Assembly: GCA_003724185.1 (NCBI GenBank)
Contig: RHGM01000001.1
Coordinates: 1,731,956-1,769,222 of the forward strand
Reading direction: 5' to 3'
DNA from: Porphyrobacter sp. IPPAS B-1204
GTDB taxonomy: Bacteria > Pseudomonadota > Alphaproteobacteria > Sphingomonadales > Sphingomonadaceae
Length of the DNA: 37,267 nt
The notes under the pieces were generated by a model. It made no database searches. It saw nothing but the letters and a program-made list of their open reading frames with translations, and had not been told where the DNA came from. Below, piece by piece: positions 16,605-24,454 of the stretch. The number at the start of each line of letters is the position of its first letter. Position 1 is the first letter of the stretch. The position numbers and the translations under genes are program-made.

Positions 16605-18446
16605 ATGGGTCTATCACCGCCTTTCGTCCTGCTCGATGATGCCCGCGCTGGCGAAGGCGCGGCCGATGCGCTGCTGTATGAGGCGCCGCGCGCGCTGTTC
16701 GTCGCGCACCGGCCGGACGAGGTCGAAGCCGTGCTCGCAGCGGCCGAGACGGCGCGGGTGGCGCAAGGCGGCGCCTTGGCGGGCTATATTGCCTATGAGG
16801 CAGGACTGGCGCTCGAACCGAAACTGGCAGGGCTGGCGGCGGCGCGCACGGGGGCGGCGGGGCCGCTGGTGTGGCTTGGGCTGTTCGATGCCCCGCGCCG
16901 GATTGCCGCCGCCGATGTGCCCGCATGGCTGCAGCAGACAGCGCAAGGCACAGGCCATATCGGCCCGATGGAGCCGCAGCTTTCTCCCGGTGGATATGCG
17001 GCAGCCTTTGCCGCGATGCGCGAGGCGATCCACGCAGGCGACATCTATCAGGCGAACCTCACCTATCCGCTGGCGGGATCATTTCGCGGCGATCCGGTGG
17101 GGCTTTATGCCGCTCTGCGCGATGCGGCGGCGGCGGGATATGGCGGGCTGATCTTCGACGGCGCGCACTGGCTGCTCAGCTTCTCGCCCGAACTGTTCGT
17201 GGCGCTGTCCGGCAGCGAGGCGAAGGTCAAGCCGATGAAGGGCACCCGCCCCCGCAGCCCTGATGTGGCGGCGGACGCGGCGCTGGCGCAAGACCTTGCC
17301 ACCTCGGTGAAAGACCGCGCCGAAAACCTGATGATCGTCGATCTGATGCGCAACGATCTGGCGCGGGTGGCCGAAGCGGGCAGCGTCCATGTCGATGCGC
17401 CCTTCGCTGTCGAAAGCTATCCGACGGTGCACCAGATGGTATCGACCGTGCGCGCGCGGCTCAGCCCGGGCAAGGGCGCAATGGATCTGGTGCGGGCGCT
17501 GTTCCCCTGCGGTTCGATCACCGGCGCGGCCAAGATCAGGGCGATGGAATTGCTCGGCGGGATCGAGCGCGATGCGCGCGGGCCCTATTGCGGGGCGATC
17601 GGGCGGATCGATGCCCCCGACGCAACAGGAAACGCCAACGCGGCGTTCAACGTCGCCATCCGCACGCTGCGGCTCACGCCCATCGAGAACGGGCAGGGCA
17701 GCGCGGTGCTCGGCATCGGATCGGCGGTGGTGGCGGACAGCGAGGCGATGTCCGAACGGCGCGAATGCGAGGTCAAGGCGGGCTTCCTGCGCCGCGCCGC
17801 ACCGGGGCTGACCGCGCCGGTCTGCGACTTGATCGAGACGATGCGGTTTGAACCCGACAGCGGGATCGCCCTGCTCGAACTCCACCTTGCCCGGATGAAG
17901 GCGAGCGCGGCGGCGCTGGGCTTTGCCTTTGATCGCCATGCCCTGCGCAACCAGATCCAGGCGCTGTGTTTCGAACTCGATGCCCCGGCGCGGGTGCGGC
18001 TGATGGTGTCACGCAGCGGCGCGAGCGCGCTGGAGACGGGGCCGCTACCCGCGCCGCTGGGCGAGCCGGTGAAGGTCGCCGCGCTCCCGCATCCGCTTGA
18101 TCCGTCGGACTGGCGGCTCACCCACAAGACCTCCGACCGGGGGTTCTACGAGGAGGCGCTGGCCGCTGCGCGAAGCCTTGGCGCGGACGAGGCGCTGCTG
18201 GTGCGCGATGGCGAATCGGGTGGGGGTCTGGTGACGGAAGGCAGCTGGACCAGTGTGTTCGCGGAACGGCCGGATGGCGTGATGCTGACCCCGCCCGCCA
18301 CGCTCGGCCTGCTGCCCGGTGTGCTGCGCGAACACCTGATTGCGGAAGGGAAAGTGCGTGAGGCAGAGCTGTCGCTGGACGATCTGGCCCACGGCTTCTG
18401 GATCGGCAACGCCCTGCGAGGGCTGATGCGGGCGGTGTTGGTTTAG
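16605..18446 (+). CDS. pabB: Aminodeoxychorismate synthase component I / 4-amino-4-deoxychorismate lyase fusion (PabB-PabC)
   Basis: This 613-residue fused folate enzyme converts chorismate to 4-amino-4-deoxychorismate (PabB half) and then to 4-aminobenzoate plus pyruvate (PabC half). Residues about 1-400 are the chorismate-binding domain: Lys212 in PMKGTRP is the residue that marks PabB rather than anthranilate synthase. VDLMRNDLARV and FPCGSITGAAKIRAMEL complete the site. Residues about 405-613 are the PLP-fold IV lyase, with the likely PLP Lys508 in THKTSDRGFYEEA and TEGSWTSVFAE. The glutaminase subunit PabA is not in the window, so it must come from elsewhere or free ammonia is used. It is divergent from the DUF853 gene across about 100 nt. 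Such fusions are known in alphaproteobacteria. Confidence 0.94.
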   Translation: MGLSPPFVLLDDARAGEGAADALLYEAPRALFVAHRPDEVEAVLAAAETARVAQGGALAGYIAYEAGLALEPKLAGLAAARTGAAGPLVWLGLFDAPRRIAAADVPAWLQQTAQGTGHIGPMEPQLSPGGYAAAFAAMREAIHAGDIYQANLTYPLAGSFRGDPVGLYAALRDAAAAGYGGLIFDGAHWLLSFSPELFVALSGSEAKVKPMKGTRPRSPDVAADAALAQDLATSVKDRAENLMIVDLMRNDLARVAEAGSVHVDAPFAVESYPTVHQMVSTVRARLSPGKGAMDLVRALFPCGSITGAAKIRAMELLGGIERDARGPYCGAIGRIDAPDATGNANAAFNVAIRTLRLTPIENGQGSAVLGIGSAVVADSEAMSERRECEVKAGFLRRAAPGLTAPVCDLIETMRFEPDSGIALLELHLARMKASAAALGFAFDRHALRNQIQALCFELDAPARVRLMVSRSGASALETGPLPAPLGEPVKVAALPHPLDPSDWRLTHKTSDRGFYEEALAAARSLGADEALLVRDGESGGGLVTEGSWTSVFAERPDGVMLTPPATLGLLPGVLREHLIAEGKVREAELSLDDLAHGFWIGNALRGLMRAVLV

Positions 18447-18472
18447 CCCTTCGACAGGCTCGGAGCGAACGG
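18446..18472. repeat. Short dispersed-repeat copy (CCCTTCGACAGGCTC... type)
   Basis: GCCCTTCGACAGGCTCGGAG followed by CGAACGG directly follows the pabB stop. From general knowledge, close variants of this word (CCCTTCGAC...GCGAACGG) are scattered between genes in many sphingomonad genomes. A TTCG/CGAA arm pair gives it weak hairpin potential. Only one good copy is in this window; 34032-34066 is a looser relative. Confidence 0.45.
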
Positions 18473-18484
18473 CTATGGGGCCCA

Positions 18485-19147
18485 ATGGCTGACATCAAAA
18501 TCCTCTACGAAGACGGCGAAGCGCTGGTGATCGACAAGCCTTCGGGCATGGCGGTGGACCGTCCGCGCAAGGGCGGCATTTGCCTTGAAGATCACCTCGA
18601 CCGGCTGAAAATGGGCTTCCAGCGCCGCCCGGTGGCGGTGCACCGGCTCGACACCGACACCTCGGGCTGCCTGCTGCTGGCGCGCAACCCCAAGGCGTTG
18701 GCGCGGTTCAACAAATCGTTCGAGGATCGGCTGGTGGGCAAGACCTATCTGGCGATTCTGGCGGGCCGCCCGCCGGGGACGCAGGGCACGATTGAGCTCG
18801 CCTTGTCCAAGATCAGCTCGGCCGAGGAAGGCTGGCGGATGATCCCGGCGAAGAAGGGCAAGGCAGCCGTTTCGCACTGGGAGATGATCGATGAACTCGG
18901 CCCCCACAGCCTCATCCGCTTCCGCCCCGAAACGGGCCGCACCCACCAGCTGCGGGTTCACGCGCTCAGCGGGCTTGGCGCAGCCCTGCTGGGCGATCCG
19001 GTCTATGGCGCGGGCAATGCGCCCGGGGCCAATCGGACGATGCTCCACGCCGAGAGCCTCACCGTCACCCGTCCGGGAAAGACCCCCATCGAGGCGCGCG
19101 CGCCCTTGCCGCTCGATTTCCTCGCGCTTGGGGCGAAGGATGGATGA
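18485..19147 (+). CDS. RluA-family RNA pseudouridine synthase
   Basis: This 220-residue cytosolic enzyme isomerises uridine to pseudouridine in rRNA or tRNA. It is a bare catalytic domain without an S4 RNA-binding domain, which makes it a short RluA-type member. The catalytic Asp is residue 56 in HRLDTDTSG. The other signatures are EALVIDKPSGM at the N-terminus, KTYLAIL, and the GRTHQLRVHALSGLGAALLGDPVYG block. Which position it modifies cannot be told. Its last 8 nt overlap the ArfB gene, so the two RNA/ribosome genes are co-transcribed and probably coupled. Confidence 0.92.
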   Translation: MADIKILYEDGEALVIDKPSGMAVDRPRKGGICLEDHLDRLKMGFQRRPVAVHRLDTDTSGCLLLARNPKALARFNKSFEDRLVGKTYLAILAGRPPGTQGTIELALSKISSAEEGWRMIPAKKGKAAVSHWEMIDELGPHSLIRFRPETGRTHQLRVHALSGLGAALLGDPVYGAGNAPGANRTMLHAESLTVTRPGKTPIEARAPLPLDFLALGAKDG

Positions 19148-19568
19148 CGATACGCCCGAACCGCTGAGCGCCCGCGCGATCCGGCTGGCGAGCGAAAGTT
19201 TTCTCGCTGGCTCCGGTCCAGGCGGGCAGAACGCCAACAAGGTCGCCACCGAGGTGGAACTGCGGGTGAATATCTACGCCCTGCGCCTCAGCCCCCCGGT
19301 TTTCGCACGGCTGCGGGCGCTGGCGGGGGCAAAGCTGGCGGGGAACGGCGATCTCATCATCAACTCCAAGGCGCACCGCACGCAGGAGGCCAACCGTCAG
19401 GACGCCCGCCTCAAACTGGCGGCGCTGCTGGAGCAGGCCCAGACCGAGCCCAAGCGCCGCGCCAAGACCCGCCTGAACCGCGTCGGCAAGACCGAGCGCC
19501 TGAAGGTCAAGAAGGTGCGCGGCACGGTCAAGGCCAACCGCGGCAAGCCCAGCAGTTCGGACTGGTAG
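19140..19568 (+). CDS. arfB: Alternative ribosome-rescue peptidyl-tRNA hydrolase ArfB
   Basis: This 142-residue ArfB/YaeJ-type protein hydrolyses peptidyl-tRNA on ribosomes stalled at the end of a truncated mRNA. GGQ at residues 28-30 (GSGPGGQNANK) is the catalytic motif of class I release factors. The codon-recognition domains of RF1/RF2 are absent. The basic C-terminal tail (KPKRR/KTRLNR...KVKKVRGTVKANRGK, about 105-138) is the part that occupies the empty mRNA channel. The start is ATG 19140, overlapping the preceding stop by 8 nt, with GGGGCGAAGG running right up to the start codon. Confidence 0.94.
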   Translation: MDDDTPEPLSARAIRLASESFLAGSGPGGQNANKVATEVELRVNIYALRLSPPVFARLRALAGAKLAGNGDLIINSKAHRTQEANRQDARLKLAALLEQAQTEPKRRAKTRLNRVGKTERLKVKKVRGTVKANRGKPSSSDW

Positions 19569-19720
19569 GGTCAACCCAACCCCGCCTTGACTTTTCCCCG
19601 TGAATCGGCGAATGGCGCCGCCGTGTGGCGGTGTGCCGGGCCTTCCGGGCGCGCCGCTATTTGCTTTTTCAAGCCCGAGTGATCGACTTGCCGGGCCGAC
19701 CCAGTTGACAGGAAACCGCC

Positions 19721-19888
19721 ATGGCGAAGCCCACCACCGTCAAGATCCGCCTCGTCTCGAGCGAGGGCACCGGCTTCTTCTACGTGACCAAGAAGAACCC
19801 GCGCAACATCACCGAGAAGATGAGCTTCCGCAAGTATGACCCGGTGGCGCGCAAGCACGTTGAATTCAAGGAAGCCAAGATCAAGTAA
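19721..19888 (+). CDS. rpmG: 50S ribosomal protein L33
   Basis: This 55-residue ribosomal protein L33 belongs to the large subunit. [26 protein letters not shown] is the standard alphaproteobacterial start and [18 protein letters not shown] the standard end. There are no CxxC zinc ribbons, so it is the zinc-free form. AGGA lies 7 nt before the ATG. The 150-nt leader (19569-19720) contains TTGACT near 19588, a plausible -35, and GC-rich hairpins, so it probably has its own promoter. Confidence 0.96.
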   Translation: MAKPTTVKIRLVSSEGTGFFYVTKKNPRNITEKMSFRKYDPVARKHVEFKEAKIK

Positions 19889-19982
19889 GATCGGCTGCCT
19901 CGCGCTTGCCCCGTCCAATGTGACTGTAAGGCGGCGCGATAATTCATCGACAGTTCAAGCCGGCGGGATTAACCGCCTCGGC

Positions 19983-20651
19983 ATGAAAACACCCATCGTT
20001 TCTCTTCGTACGCTGGCGCTTGGCCTTGGGGCCGGTGCGCTCGCGCTTGGTCTTGCGCCTGCTGGCCCTGCCCCGCTGACCCAGCCTGTGATGGCCCAGA
20101 CCGCCAGCGATCTCGACAAGGTGGTGGGCGCCTTGCGGGCCATTTCGACCATGAAGGCCGATTTCACCCAGACCGACCGGCAGGGCACCACGCTGCGCGG
20201 CACGATGTCGCTGAAGCGGCCGGGCAAGATCCGCTTCGATTACGGCAAGGACGCCGATTTCCTCGTCATCTCCAACGGCAAGTCGCTGTATGTGATCGAT
20301 TACGAGGTGAGCCAAGTCGAACGCTGGCCGATCGGCAATTCGCCGCTGGGCGCGCTGTTCGATCCCGACAAGGACGTGAAGCGGTTCGGCAAGCTGCTGC
20401 CGACCAGCAATCCGAATGTCGTCAGCGTCGAGGTGCGCGATCCCAAGAAGCCCGAATTCGGGATGATCACGCTGATCTTCGTGCGCGATGCTGCCGCCCC
20501 CGGCGGATTGCGGCTGACCAATTGGGTCGCGCTTGATGCGCAGAACAACCGGACACGGGTGAATCTGTCGAACCAGCGCTACGGCGTCAGCGTCCCTGAC
20601 AGCACCTTCACCTTCAAGGATCCGCGCCGCTCCACTCGTCGTCCGGGGTGA
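19983..20651 (+). CDS. lolA: Outer-membrane lipoprotein carrier protein LolA
   Basis: This 222-residue periplasmic chaperone shuttles lipoproteins from the LolCDE complex to the outer membrane. The start at ATG 19983 gives the signal peptide MKTPIVSLRTLALGLGAGAL..., cleaved near PVMAQ. The LolA fold is clear in the segment around MKADFTQTDRQGTTLRGTMSLKRPGKIRFDY, and in YVIDYEVSQVERWPI and VRDPKKPEFGMITLIF. The tail is basic (FKDPRRSTRRPG). No LolB or LolCDE gene is nearby. In many sphingomonads lolA lies close to xth; here a small RNA candidate, a repeat and phoA separate them. Confidence 0.93.
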   Translation: MKTPIVSLRTLALGLGAGALALGLAPAGPAPLTQPVMAQTASDLDKVVGALRAISTMKADFTQTDRQGTTLRGTMSLKRPGKIRFDYGKDADFLVISNGKSLYVIDYEVSQVERWPIGNSPLGALFDPDKDVKRFGKLLPTSNPNVVSVEVRDPKKPEFGMITLIFVRDAAAPGGLRLTNWVALDAQNNRTRVNLSNQRYGVSVPDSTFTFKDPRRSTRRPG

Positions 20652-20684
20652 ACCGCGAACGACGAGCGGTTGTATAAAAACGAC

Positions 20685-20861
20685 AGGAATCGACCTGCGT
20701 TCATCTGGCTGAAAGGCTCCAACGGCTAATCATTCTCAACAAGACGGGCCGAAGGGCGGTTTCCCCCCTGTTGCCCACCCTTCGATAAGGGCCTGTCTTG
20801 TACAAGCGTGACGAACGCTCCATGGAACCCTCGACCCATCGCCCCCGGGTCGGGGGTTTTT
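20685..20861 (+). ncRNA. Probable structured small RNA with its own terminator
   Basis: There is no protein gene in 20652-21005. A TATAAA at 20673-20678 could start a transcript of about 177 nt that ends at the strong terminator at 20828-20861. The predicted fold has an 11-bp stem, CAAGACGGGCC (20740-20750) with GGCCTGTCTTG (20790-20800), one G·U pair. It is extended inward by GAAGGG/CCCTTC (20751-20756, 20778-20783). An outer 9-bp stem with one mismatch (20697-20705 with 20810-20818) encloses an asymmetric internal loop of 34 and 9 nt. A long rod with a central bubble recalls 6S RNA, but I cannot match conserved 6S sequence, so the family is open. The -35 is weak. Confidence 0.5.
20828..20861 (+). 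terminator. Strong intrinsic terminator
   Basis: CCCTCGACCC (20828-20837) pairs with GGGTCGGGGG (20847-20856) in a 10-bp stem with one T·G wobble and a 9-nt loop. Five T follow (20857-20861). It lies 177 nt after the lolA stop, too far to be only a lolA terminator unless the intervening RNA is its 3' end. It most likely ends the small RNA candidate. Confidence 0.85.
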
Positions 20862-20863
20862 GG

Positions 20864-20991
20864 TGTCCCGGCGGTTTATGCAGGCCTGCAAAGCGCTTCG
20901 CCCTGCGCTTCCGGTGCTCACGCACATTAAGTGCGCTCCGCTCCGGTTCTCGGCCGAACCACTTTTCGGCGATGCCTAAACCACCGGGACG
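20864..20991. repeat. Intergenic repeat element bounded by 20-bp imperfect inverted repeats
   Basis: GTGTCCCGGCGGTTTATGCA at 20864-20883 is matched in inverted orientation by TGCCTAAACCACCGGGACGC at 20973-20992 (17 of 20). Between them lies GC-rich sequence with an inner hairpin (CGCAC ATTAA GTGCG around 20921-20935) and further short palindromes. The word around the inner hairpin (GGTGCTCACGCAC..., then GTGCGCTCCGCTCCGG) looks like a family of intergenic elements seen in sphingomonad genomes. No coding capacity. It may be a REPIN- or MITE-like element. Confidence 0.55.
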
Positions 20992-21005
20992 CGTCGGCGC
21001 GAGAC

Positions 21006-22490
21006 CTACTTCTCCCAGCCCAGCGCCCGGCGGATGATCGCATAGATCACGTTCTGCTCCATCACCCCCCGGGCACGCTCCGCGCCGGGGCCGGTGGCGA
21101 ACAGGGCGACATCCTCGCCGCCGTGCGTTTCGCTGCCGAGCGGCACCAGCGCCTGCTGGCGGGCCTTGATCCCGGTTTCAGGCATCGGGCGCCCGTGATC
21201 GTGATCATCGTCTGCCGCTGCTCGTTTGACCGTCAATCCGCCCGGCCCGTTGGCATAGCCGAGCGTGGTATAGGGCTTGCCGTCCGCCGCCAGCACCGGG
21301 CTGGTGCCGTCGCCGCCATCCTCGCCGCGCCCGGCCGGCGGCACCACCAGCCCCAGAATGTCGTTCCCGCGCTGCGGATAGCCCGCGATGGTGAACACAT
21401 GGCTGTGATCGGCGGTGACCATGATCAGCGTGTCCTTGGGGTCTGTGTTCTCGACCGCATATTGCACCGCGCGGGCGAATTCCACCGCCTCCTCCAGCGC
21501 ATAGCCCGCTTGGCCCGCATGGTGCGCGTGGTCGATCCGCCCGCCTTCGACCATCAGGTAATAGCCATCCGGATCAGACTTCAGCCGGGCGATCGCCTGC
21601 GCGGTCATGTCGGTGAGGGTGGGTTCGGGCGAATCCGGCTTGCGGTCGGCCATGAAGGTCAGGTGGCTGGGGTTGAACAGCCCCAGCACCGGCCTGTCCA
21701 TCGGCGCGGCGGCGAGTTCGGCTGCGGTTTTCACCACGGTGCCGCCGTTCTGTGCCGCCCATTGTGCGGGCAGATCGGCGCTCGCGTCAATGCGACGACC
21801 CGCACGGTTTTTGTCCTTGCCGTAGAACACCGAGGTGCCCCCACCCAGCGCCACATCGAACTGCCCTTCGGCAAATTGCAGCGCGATGTCCTTGCAGCCC
21901 TGCGCCTGCTGGTCGGCAGGAATGTTGCTGTCCGCCTCCCAGTCACGGTCGGCGCTGCGGGTGACGACGCTGGCGGGGGTGGCGTGGGTCAGCCGTGTGG
22001 TGGTGACGATCCCGAGCGCAAGGCCGCGCTGCTTCACTTCCTCGCCCAGCAGCGGCAGCGGGTGGGCGAGCGCATCCTTGCACACGCCCTTTTCCGCCTC
22101 CGGTCCGATGCCCAGCACGCCGATGCGGGTCTTCACGCCCGAATGCATCGCAGTTGCCGTGCCCGCCGAATCGGGCACCTGCGCGTTGGTGTTGTAGGTC
22201 TTGACCAACGCGACATTGGGGAATTTTTCGAAACTGAGGGTGTTTTCCTCCCCGGTTTCCCCGCGCTTCTGCGCCTCATAAATGCGGGCCGCGGTGATGG
22301 TGGAGATGCCCATGCCATCGCCGATGAACAGGATGACGTTCTTCGCCTTACCGGGCGCGGCAGTCTGAGCCACCTGAGCAGGGCGAGCATCGCTATAGCC
22401 GGTCGCGCCATTGGTGTTGATGGTCGTCACGCACCCGCCGAGCGGCAAGGCAGCGGCAAGCAGAGCGATCAGGGCGCGGGTCGTGGTCAT
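21006..22490 (-). CDS. phoA: Alkaline phosphatase, PhoA family, lipoprotein
   Basis: This 494-residue alkaline phosphatase is exported as a lipoprotein (lipobox LGGC, Cys20) and hydrolyses phosphomonoesters to release phosphate. The first metal-binding Asp58 is in FIGDGMG. The nucleophile is Ser108 in PDSAGTATA. The remaining metal ligands are in MVEGGRIDHAHH, VTADHSH and ETHGGEDVALF. Compared with the E. coli dimeric enzyme the Ser is followed by Ala-Gly rather than Ala-Ala/Arg, as in many environmental PhoA proteins. The start is ATG 22490 with AAGGAG 7 nt upstream. Phosphate control is expected, but only a weak Pho-box-like match is present upstream (22529-22546). It is divergent from xth. 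Confidence 0.93.
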   Translation of the reverse strand: MTTTRALIALLAAALPLGGCVTTINTNGATGYSDARPAQVAQTAAPGKAKNVILFIGDGMGISTITAARIYEAQKRGETGEENTLSFEKFPNVALVKTYNTNAQVPDSAGTATAMHSGVKTRIGVLGIGPEAEKGVCKDALAHPLPLLGEEVKQRGLALGIVTTTRLTHATPASVVTRSADRDWEADSNIPADQQAQGCKDIALQFAEGQFDVALGGGTSVFYGKDKNRAGRRIDASADLPAQWAAQNGGTVVKTAAELAAAPMDRPVLGLFNPSHLTFMADRKPDSPEPTLTDMTAQAIARLKSDPDGYYLMVEGGRIDHAHHAGQAGYALEEAVEFARAVQYAVENTDPKDTLIMVTADHSHVFTIAGYPQRGNDILGLVVPPAGRGEDGGDGTSPVLAADGKPYTTLGYANGPGGLTVKRAAADDDHDHGRPMPETGIKARQQALVPLGSETHGGEDVALFATGPGAERARGVMEQNVIYAIIRRALGWEK

Positions 22491-22598
22491 CAGCGTTCTC
22501 CTTGAGGGTCGCGCTATCGGTTGCCGATGTGACCGTAAAGAGACGTTCTGCTCCCGCGCCGCTGGATTTTAAAGCCGTCCGTGCCTAAGTCCGCCACC

Positions 22599-23387
22599 AT
22601 GCTGACTGTAGCCACCTGGAACATCAACTCGGCCCGCCTGCGCGTGGGTCTGATCGAAAAGCTGCTGACCGAGGCTGCGCCCGACATCCTGTGCCTGCAG
22701 GAGATCAAGTGCGAAAGCCACCTGTTCCCGGCCGAGGCGCTGGCGGCATTGGGCTACACCCATCAGGCCGTAAGCGGGCAGAAGGGCTACCACGGTGTCG
22801 CCACCGTCAGCCGCGTGCCGATCCGTGAAGTCACCCGCCACGACTGGCAGGACAATGGCGAAGCGCGGCACATCGGGGTCGAGGTGCTGGGCCGCGATCT
22901 GCTGGTCGAGAACGTCTATGTCCCCGCCGGCGGCGATGTGCCCGACCGCGAAGTGAACCCGAAATTCGGCCAGAAGCTCGATTTCCTCGGGCGCATGACG
23001 CGCTGGGCCGACACGCTTGACCGCCCCACGCTGATTGTCGGCGATTTCAACATCGCCCCGCTGGAAAGCGACGTCTGGAGCCACAAGCAATTGCTCAAGG
23101 TCGTCAGCCACACGCCGATCGAGGTGGAGACGCTGGGCCGGTTTCAGGACGCCCACGGCTGGGTTGATCTCGGCCGCCAGCACGTGCCCGCCCCGGCGCG
23201 CTATTATTCGTGGTGGAGCTATCGCAATCCGGGTTGGCAGGAGAATGACAAGGGCCGCCGCCTCGATCACATGTGGGCCTCGCCCGCGGTGGCACGGCAG
23301 GCGACCGCGCACCGGGTGCTGGAAGATGCGCGCAGCTGGACCCAGCCCTCCGATCACGTGCCGCTGATCACGGAGTTCGACCTCTGA
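22599..23387 (+). CDS. xth: Exodeoxyribonuclease III / AP endonuclease
   Basis: This 262-residue Mg-dependent DNA repair enzyme cleaves at abasic sites and has 3'-5' exonuclease activity. Family motifs are VATWNINSARLR at the start, LCLQEIKCES (metal-binding Glu), VGDFNIAP, RRLDHMWASP and PSDHVPLITEF (catalytic Asp-His). ATG 22599 matches the usual N-terminus of the family. An in-frame GTG at 22581 would add six residues; neither has a clear Shine-Dalgarno. The stop codon overlaps the probable CTG start of ribA. Confidence 0.95.
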   Translation: MLTVATWNINSARLRVGLIEKLLTEAAPDILCLQEIKCESHLFPAEALAALGYTHQAVSGQKGYHGVATVSRVPIREVTRHDWQDNGEARHIGVEVLGRDLLVENVYVPAGGDVPDREVNPKFGQKLDFLGRMTRWADTLDRPTLIVGDFNIAPLESDVWSHKQLLKVVSHTPIEVETLGRFQDAHGWVDLGRQHVPAPARYYSWWSYRNPGWQENDKGRRLDHMWASPAVARQATAHRVLEDARSWTQPSDHVPLITEFDL

Positions 23388-24454
23388 CGCAAACGCCGTC
23401 CCCCTCGCGCCGCGCCGCGCAGGCGGTGGACGCGCTGCGCCACGGCTGGCCTTTGGCGTTCGAGGGCGGGCCTGTCCTGCTCCCCGTCGAAACCGCCATC
23501 GCCCAAGGCGCCAGCGCACCGCGAATGCTGATCTCCGCGGCCCGCGCCGCCACCCTCAAACTCGCCAACCAGCGCGACGCTGCGGTTCCCCACGCCCCCG
23601 TTCTGATCGCCGGGGGTGAGGATTTCACCATGCGCGATGCCCTGCCGATTGCCGATCCGGCGCTCGATCTCGGCAACCCGCTGAAAGGCCCGTTCAAGGC
23701 GGTGACGCTGGACTGGGAGGAATCCGCCCGCGCCGCGCTGGAACTGGCGCGGATTGCCGGGATCCTGCCCGCGTTTCTGGTCGATCCGGTGGATGCGGGC
23801 GAGGCAGTGCCCGTCGCGGTATCCGATCTTGCCGCCTATTCCGCCGCCGGGGCTCTGAAGATCATCACCCGCGCACGCCTGCCGGTCTCGGCCTGCGAGG
23901 ACGCCGAGATCGTCGCCTTCCGCTCCGCCGCCGACCTGCGTGAACATGTTGCGCTGGTGATCGGCAAGCAGACGGGTGACCGCCAGCCGCTCGTCCGGCT
24001 CCATTCCGAGTGCCTCACCGGCGATATCCTCGGTAGCCTGAAATGCGACTGCGGCCCGCAATTGGACGCCGCCCTCCACGCGATGGCGCATGAGGCGCGG
24101 GACTCAGGCGGATGGGGCGTGCTGCTGTATATGCGGCAAGAAGGGCGCGGGATCGGGCTTGTGAACAAGCTGCGCGCCTACCGGTTGCAGGATCAGGGCT
24201 TCGACACGGTCGAGGCGAACCAGCGCCTCGGCCTGCCTGACGAGGCCCGCGATTTCCCGGTGGCGGCGCGGATGCTGGAACTGCTCGGGGCGACGACGAT
24301 CCGGTTGCTGACGAACAACCCGGCCAAGGTCACCGCGCTCGAAGCGGCAGGCATCACAGTCAGCGAGCGCGTGCCACACCAGCTCCCCGAAAACCCGCAC
24401 AACGCCCGCTATCTGGCAACCAAGCGCGACAGGTCAGGGCATTTGCTGATCTAG
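23384..24454 (+). CDS. ribA: GTP cyclohydrolase II with degenerate RibB-like N-terminal domain
   Basis: This enzyme makes the first riboflavin-pathway intermediate from GTP. It has 356 residues if translation starts at CTG 23384. The C-terminal half (about 185-350) is a normal RibA. Zinc ligands are Cys210, Cys221 and Cys223 (CLTGDILGSLKCDCG), then RQEGRGIGLVNK and RLLTNNPAKVTAL. Residues about 9-180 keep the outline of DHBP synthase (AVDALRHGWPL..., ARAALELARIAGILPAFLV..., LKIITRARLP). They lack its catalytic acidic loop (D-x-E-D-R-E-N-E) and the GHTEA motif, so this half is probably not an active RibB. No ATG precedes this domain in frame. CTG 23384 overlaps the xth stop (CTGA) and has GGAG 8 nt upstream. 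GTG 23426 is the alternative (342 residues). Confidence 0.92.
   Translation: MTQTPSPSRRAAQAVDALRHGWPLAFEGGPVLLPVETAIAQGASAPRMLISAARAATLKLANQRDAAVPHAPVLIAGGEDFTMRDALPIADPALDLGNPLKGPFKAVTLDWEESARAALELARIAGILPAFLVDPVDAGEAVPVAVSDLAAYSAAGALKIITRARLPVSACEDAEIVAFRSAADLREHVALVIGKQTGDRQPLVRLHSECLTGDILGSLKCDCGPQLDAALHAMAHEARDSGGWGVLLYMRQEGRGIGLVNKLRAYRLQDQGFDTVEANQRLGLPDEARDFPVAARMLELLGATTIRLLTNNPAKVTALEAAGITVSERVPHQLPENPHNARYLATKRDRSGHLLI

Noticed and set aside
19931..19990. tRNA-like TTCAA word near lolA
   Set aside because: No acceptor stem, anticodon arm or CCA context. No tRNA was seen anywhere in the window.
22529..22546. Possible Pho box upstream of phoA
   Set aside because: Read on the minus strand as ACGTCTC-TTTA-CGGTCAC it matches only 8 of 14 consensus half-site bases, too weak to annotate as a site, although phosphate control of phoA is biologically plausible.
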